Of a stretch of 8,469 nt of DNA, positions 6,189-8,469 are shown piece after piece (position 1 is the first letter of the stretch; each line of letters begins with the position of its first letter). Origin of the DNA: an uncultured Oscillospiraceae bacterium. GTDB lineage: Bacteria; Bacillota; Clostridia; Oscillospirales; Acutalibacteraceae. The notes beneath the pieces were generated by a model. It was not told where the DNA came from and made no database searches. It saw nothing but the letters and a program-made list of their open reading frames with translations. Position numbers and translations under genes: made by a program. The stretch covers positions 1 through 8,469 of the forward strand of contig CAJJPG010000079.1 of assembly GCA_905193585.1 (NCBI GenBank). The letters run 5' to 3'.

Positions 6189-7841
6189 TTAAAGCGTATT
6201 TATCGCCTTATCAATTCGCGCGATACAGGTATCATACCCCAAAACCTGCATAATACTGCATAGGTCGGGGGTGTTGCGCCTGCCGGTTATTGCAATGCGT
6301 AAAACCGTGCTTAAATCACCGGCGTGACCCTTAAAGTTTGCGGGGTCTGCCTTATACTGCTTTGTTTCTGCGGCAAAACCGATTTCGGGCGCAATACTTT
6401 TAATAACATTGAACCATTGCTGTCGGTCGTCCGATGTGTTGTAAAGAGTTTTGTATTTTTGCAGAAAAGCCTTTGCGTCTGCGGGGTTAATATTCTCGGG
6501 CAGCGTAAGGTCTTCCTTATAAAGCTCTGCAAAAAAGTAGGAGAAATAGTTTTTCGCTTCGTTCCACTTCGCAATATCCTTGCGGGGCTTGGGAACGTCG
6601 CGGTCTATTGAAAGCATGGCCTTTGTGTAATCGGGGTCGCGTATCAGGAGCGAATGAAATTCCGCATCAAATTCGCGCGCCCACTCTGTAAGGCGGTTAT
6701 ACACCTCGTTACCCGAAAGCTTTGATATATATGTCTTGCTTACGTCGTTCAGCTTATCGCTATCGAAAAGCGCGCCCGAAACGCTCATTTTTTTAAGGTT
6801 GAACTTAAATTCGGTATACGGCTTTTCGGGGTTGGCTCTGCGCCAGTCCTCAAAATCGGAAGCCGCCACTGTCATAAGATACTCTATAACTCCGTTCGGG
6901 TCATAGCCCTCTTCAGCGAAGAAATGCACCGCCGCCTCGGGGTCCTTACGCTTTGAAATTTTGCGCTTTGCGCCGTTTTCAAGCTTCATAATGGGGGAAA
7001 TATGCCCGTATTTCGGCACCTTAAAGCCTAAGAGTTTAAAAAGCTGAATGTGCTTAGGCACCGAGGATATCCACTCATCCCCGCGCAAAACGTGGGTGGT
7101 GCGCATTAAGTGGTCGTCCACCGCGTGCGCAAAGTGGTAGGTGGGTATTCCGTCTGATTTTAAAATTACAAAATCCTCGTCATTTTCGGGCATTTCTATT
7201 TTGCCCTTAATACAATCGTCAAATACAATTTTATTTTCTTCATTTCCGGGGGAACGCAGACGCACAACATACGGCTTGCCCTCTGCTATAAGTGCTGCTG
7301 CCTCGTCTGCGGTTATATTTCTGTGCTTTGCCCACTCGCCGTGGTAGCCGGTGCGCACCTTTTGCTCCTCTTGAACGCGGCGCGTTTCTTCGAGCTCTTC
7401 GGGCGTGCAAAAGCAGGGGTAAGCAAGCCCCTGTTTTATAAGGCTTTTGGCGTAGGTCTGATAAATCTCGGCGCGCTCGCTCTGCTTATAGGGCGCGTAA
7501 TCGCCTATCTGTTTATCACCGCTTATAAAGCCCTCGTCAATTTTTATTCCGAAACGGTCAAGCCCGCCTATAATATCGTCAATACCGCCCTCAACCTCGC
7601 GCTTTTTGTCGGTATCCTCAATTCGGGTGTAGAAAATTCCGCCGCTTGACGTTGCGGTAATGCGGTTCACAAGCGCGGTGAAAAGCGTGCCGAGGTGCAA
7701 ATATCCCGTAGGGCTGGGCGCTACGCGGGTAACGCGCGCACCCTCGGGTAAATTTCTCGGCTTATATAATTCCTCGTAATAATCGGGGGTTTTGGTAATA
7801 TCGGGGAGCAGCAGCTCCGCCATTCTCTCGTTTTCATTCAT
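6189..7841 (-). CDS. gltX: Glutamyl-tRNA synthetase (long clostridial form)
   Basis: GluRS is a class Ib enzyme that charges tRNA-Glu; Glu-tRNA also feeds tetrapyrrole synthesis where the C5 pathway exists. The product is 550 residues, longer than the E. coli form (about 471), and has about 35 extra residues before the catalytic core. Motifs: APSPTGYLHLGT (41-52, HIGH equivalent HLGT), RIEDTD (73-78) and KISKRKDP (294-301). A CFC pair (143-145) matches half of the zinc site of E. coli GluRS; the second Cys/His pair is not seen. The ATG at 7839-7841 has GGAGAG 6 nt upstream (7848-7853). An in-frame TTG at 7868 is rejected because it overlaps the nrdR end and has no site. It lies 13 bp after nrdR and 14 bp before glnS. 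With glnS next door it probably need not mischarge tRNA-Gln, but this cannot be read from the sequence alone. Confidence 0.96.
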   Translation of the reverse strand: MNENERMAELLLPDITKTPDYYEELYKPRNLPEGARVTRVAPSPTGYLHLGTLFTALVNRITATSSGGIFYTRIEDTDKKREVEGGIDDIIGGLDRFGIKIDEGFISGDKQIGDYAPYKQSERAEIYQTYAKSLIKQGLAYPCFCTPEELEETRRVQEEQKVRTGYHGEWAKHRNITADEAAALIAEGKPYVVRLRSPGNEENKIVFDDCIKGKIEMPENDEDFVILKSDGIPTYHFAHAVDDHLMRTTHVLRGDEWISSVPKHIQLFKLLGFKVPKYGHISPIMKLENGAKRKISKRKDPEAAVHFFAEEGYDPNGVIEYLMTVAASDFEDWRRANPEKPYTEFKFNLKKMSVSGALFDSDKLNDVSKTYISKLSGNEVYNRLTEWAREFDAEFHSLLIRDPDYTKAMLSIDRDVPKPRKDIAKWNEAKNYFSYFFAELYKEDLTLPENINPADAKAFLQKYKTLYNTSDDRQQWFNVIKSIAPEIGFAAETKQYKADPANFKGHAGDLSTVLRIAITGRRNTPDLCSIMQVLGYDTCIARIDKAINTL

Positions 7842-7854
7842 AGAATACTCTCCG

Positions 7855-8310
7855 TTAATCGCTTGCAAGCAGTTTATTTAATTCGCGCATAAATGTGTTG
7901 ATATCCTTAAACTGGCGATAAACAGAGGCAAAGCGAACATACGCCACCTCGTCTATCTTTTTGAGCTTTTCCATAACAAGCTGACCTATTTTTTCGCTGC
8001 TTACTTCCCTGTCAAGCGAATTTTGCAGGGTGGTTTCAATTTCGTCGATCATATTGTCAAGCGTGTCTATTGATACCGGACGCTTTTCGCAGGCGCGCAA
8101 AAGTCCTGTCATAAGCTTGTCCCTGTTAAAGGTTTCGCGCGATTTATCCTTCTTTATAACGATTATCGGCAGGCTTTCAATTATTTCATAAGTAGTAAAA
8201 CGTTTACCGCAGCTTAAACACTCCCTGCGGCGGCGTATTCTCTGACCCTCGTCCGTCGGGCGGGAATCGATTACCTTGCTTTCCTCAAAGCTGCAAAAAG
8301 GGCATTTCAT
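7855..8310 (-). CDS. nrdR: Transcriptional repressor NrdR
   Basis: NrdR represses ribonucleotide reductase genes, sensing ATP/dATP through an ATP-cone domain and binding paired NrdR boxes. The product is 151 residues, the standard length. The N-terminal zinc ribbon has Cys3, Cys6, Cys31 and Cys34, with VIDSR (13-17), the basic RIRRRREC (24-31) and RFTTYE (37-42). The ATP cone spans roughly 49-139 (PIIVIKKDKSRETFNRDKL at its start). The ATG at 8308-8310 follows AAAAGGAG (8319-8326) with 8 nt spacing; the frame continues upstream to a TTG at 8376, but that lies inside the -35 of the promoter. It is first in the operon with gltX, glnS and the nif3-like gene. A candidate NrdR box overlaps its own promoter, so autorepression is likely. 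Confidence 0.97.
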   Translation of the reverse strand: MKCPFCSFEESKVIDSRPTDEGQRIRRRRECLSCGKRFTTYEIIESLPIIVIKKDKSRETFNRDKLMTGLLRACEKRPVSIDTLDNMIDEIETTLQNSLDREVSSEKIGQLVMEKLKKIDEVAYVRFASVYRQFKDINTFMRELNKLLASD

Positions 8311-8343
8311 AAAGACTACTCCTTTTAATTTTATAAAAAGTAC

Positions 8344-8356
8344 TTGTATTATACAA
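8344..8356. repeat. 13-bp perfect palindrome over the nrdR -10
   Basis: TTGTAT-T-ATACAA spans 8344-8356, covering the -10 of the nrdR promoter and the -35 of the opposite promoter. A further ATACAAG copy lies at 8371-8377. The symmetry partly follows from the two promoters sharing TTGTAT and TATAAT, so it may not be a separate protein site. Confidence 0.45.
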
Positions 8357-8376
8357 TATATAGTAGTAAAATACAA
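8348..8376 (-). promoter_or_regulatory. Promoter of the nrdR-gltX-glnS-nif3 operon
   Basis: On the minus strand, TTGTAT (8371-8376) and a perfect TATAAT (8348-8353) are separated by 17 bp. The expected start is near 8341, giving a leader of about 30 nt before nrdR. The leader is too short for a T-box or other riboswitch. Confidence 0.78.
8351..8366. promoter_or_regulatory. Candidate NrdR box between two overlapping promoters
   Basis: The 16-mer ATACAATATATAGTAG matches 13 of 16 positions of the NrdR-box consensus as I recall it (acaCwAtATaTwGtgt), including the entire core CwATATATwG. It sits within the spacers of both the nrdR promoter and the divergent promoter, directly upstream of nrdR itself. 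NrdR boxes usually come in pairs about 31-32 bp apart; I find no convincing second box at that spacing, and the A/T-rich promoter setting raises the chance-match rate. Confidence 0.55.
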
Positions 8377-8413
8377 GAGTTAAAAGAAAAAATCAATCGG
8401 AGGTAAGGCAATT

Positions 8414-8469
8414 ATGGCAGCAATTCAGTTATCAGCACCGCAAAAAGGAGATACTTTAGCGGTTATGCA
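8414..8469 (+). CDS. N-terminal fragment, unidentified (possibly cyclophilin-type prolyl isomerase)
   Basis: Only 18 codons are visible before the window ends: MAAIQLSAPQKGDTLAVM. The ATG at 8414-8416 follows GGAGG (8399-8403) with 10 nt spacing, and an in-frame stop (TAA, 8404-8407 region) blocks any longer start. A promoter is present at 8344-8372, so this is very probably a real gene. The opening resembles, from memory, the start of some clostridial cyclophilin-type peptidyl-prolyl isomerases, where a Pro-Lys-Gly-Asp stretch precedes the first beta strand; this is a weak guess from too few residues. There is no signal peptide in what can be seen. Confidence 0.6.
   Translation, partial: MAAIQLSAPQKGDTLAVM

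Larger units (their letters stand above)
8344..8372 (+). promoter_or_regulatory. Promoter for the divergent plus-strand gene
   Basis: TTGTAT (8344-8349) and TAAAAT (8367-8372, 5 of 6 matches) are separated by 17 bp. The expected start is near 8379, about 34 nt before the ATG at 8414. It overlaps the nrdR promoter face to face, each -10 covering part of the other's -35. Confidence 0.6.

Noticed and set aside
7323..7649. Plus-strand hydrophobic-looking frame opposite gltX
   Set aside because: Shadow of gltX; no start signals. Frames at 5515-5829 and 6324-6611 are likewise shadows.
7842..7868. Longer gltX start (TTG at 7868)
   Set aside because: Overlaps the end of nrdR, has no ribosome site, while the ATG at 7841 has GGAGAG at proper distance.
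8311..8376. Longer nrdR start (TTG at 8376)
   Set aside because: It would begin in the -35 of the promoter and add 22 hydrophobic residues not found in NrdR, before the zinc ribbon.
8319..8398. Second NrdR box at the usual 31-32 bp spacing
   Set aside because: The sequences centred near 8327 and 8390 lack the CwATATATwG core; only one box can be supported.
8311..8413. T-box or other riboswitch ahead of the synthetase operon
   Set aside because: The leader is only about 30 nt, with no specifier loop, T-box sequence or terminator hairpin.

Overview
The window reads as ordinary chromosome from a Gram-positive Clostridia-type bacterium, plausibly Oscillospiraceae/Ruminococcaceae. That placement is inferred from several features: strong AGGAGG ribosome sites, frequent GTG/TTG starts, an S12 with the Gram-positive insertion, the long (about 550-residue) clostridial form of GluRS, and a clostridial-looking EF-Tu N-terminus. 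All complete genes lie on the minus strand; one truncated gene leaves the right edge on the plus strand. I see no mobile element, CRISPR array, tRNA or rRNA.

Right half, read right to left (minus strand): a 103-bp divergent intergenic region (8311-8413) feeds a compact operon nrdR - gltX - glnS - nif3-like. The gaps are 13, 14 and 3 bp. The operon ends in a strong 20-bp stem terminator at 3689-3736 that starts inside the last stop codon. NrdR is the ATP-cone repressor of ribonucleotide reductase genes. GltX and GlnS charge tRNA-Glu and tRNA-Gln. The last gene is a DUF34/NIF3 metal protein.

Left half: the str operon rpsL - rpsG - fusA - tuf (S12, S7, EF-G, EF-Tu; tuf runs off the left edge). 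It has its own promoter at 3618-3646 with a perfect TTGACA -35, a 17-bp spacer and an extended -10. It also has a structured 130-bp rpsL-rpsG gap and a 93-bp fusA-tuf gap that may hold a weak terminator and a second promoter. In many Firmicutes this cluster follows rpoBC; here it directly follows the nrdR operon terminator and starts afresh.

The most interesting structure is at 8344-8376. Two face-to-face promoters, each TTGTAT-17 bp-TA(T/A)AAT, overlap almost completely. A sequence matching 13 of 16 positions of the NrdR-box consensus as I recall it, with the whole core intact, fills their shared spacer. This predicts NrdR autoregulation, NrdR control over two aminoacyl-tRNA synthetases and the NIF3-like protein, and mutually exclusive or co-repressed expression of the divergent gene. 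I did not find a wholly new multi-gene system; the novelty lies in the regulatory architecture.
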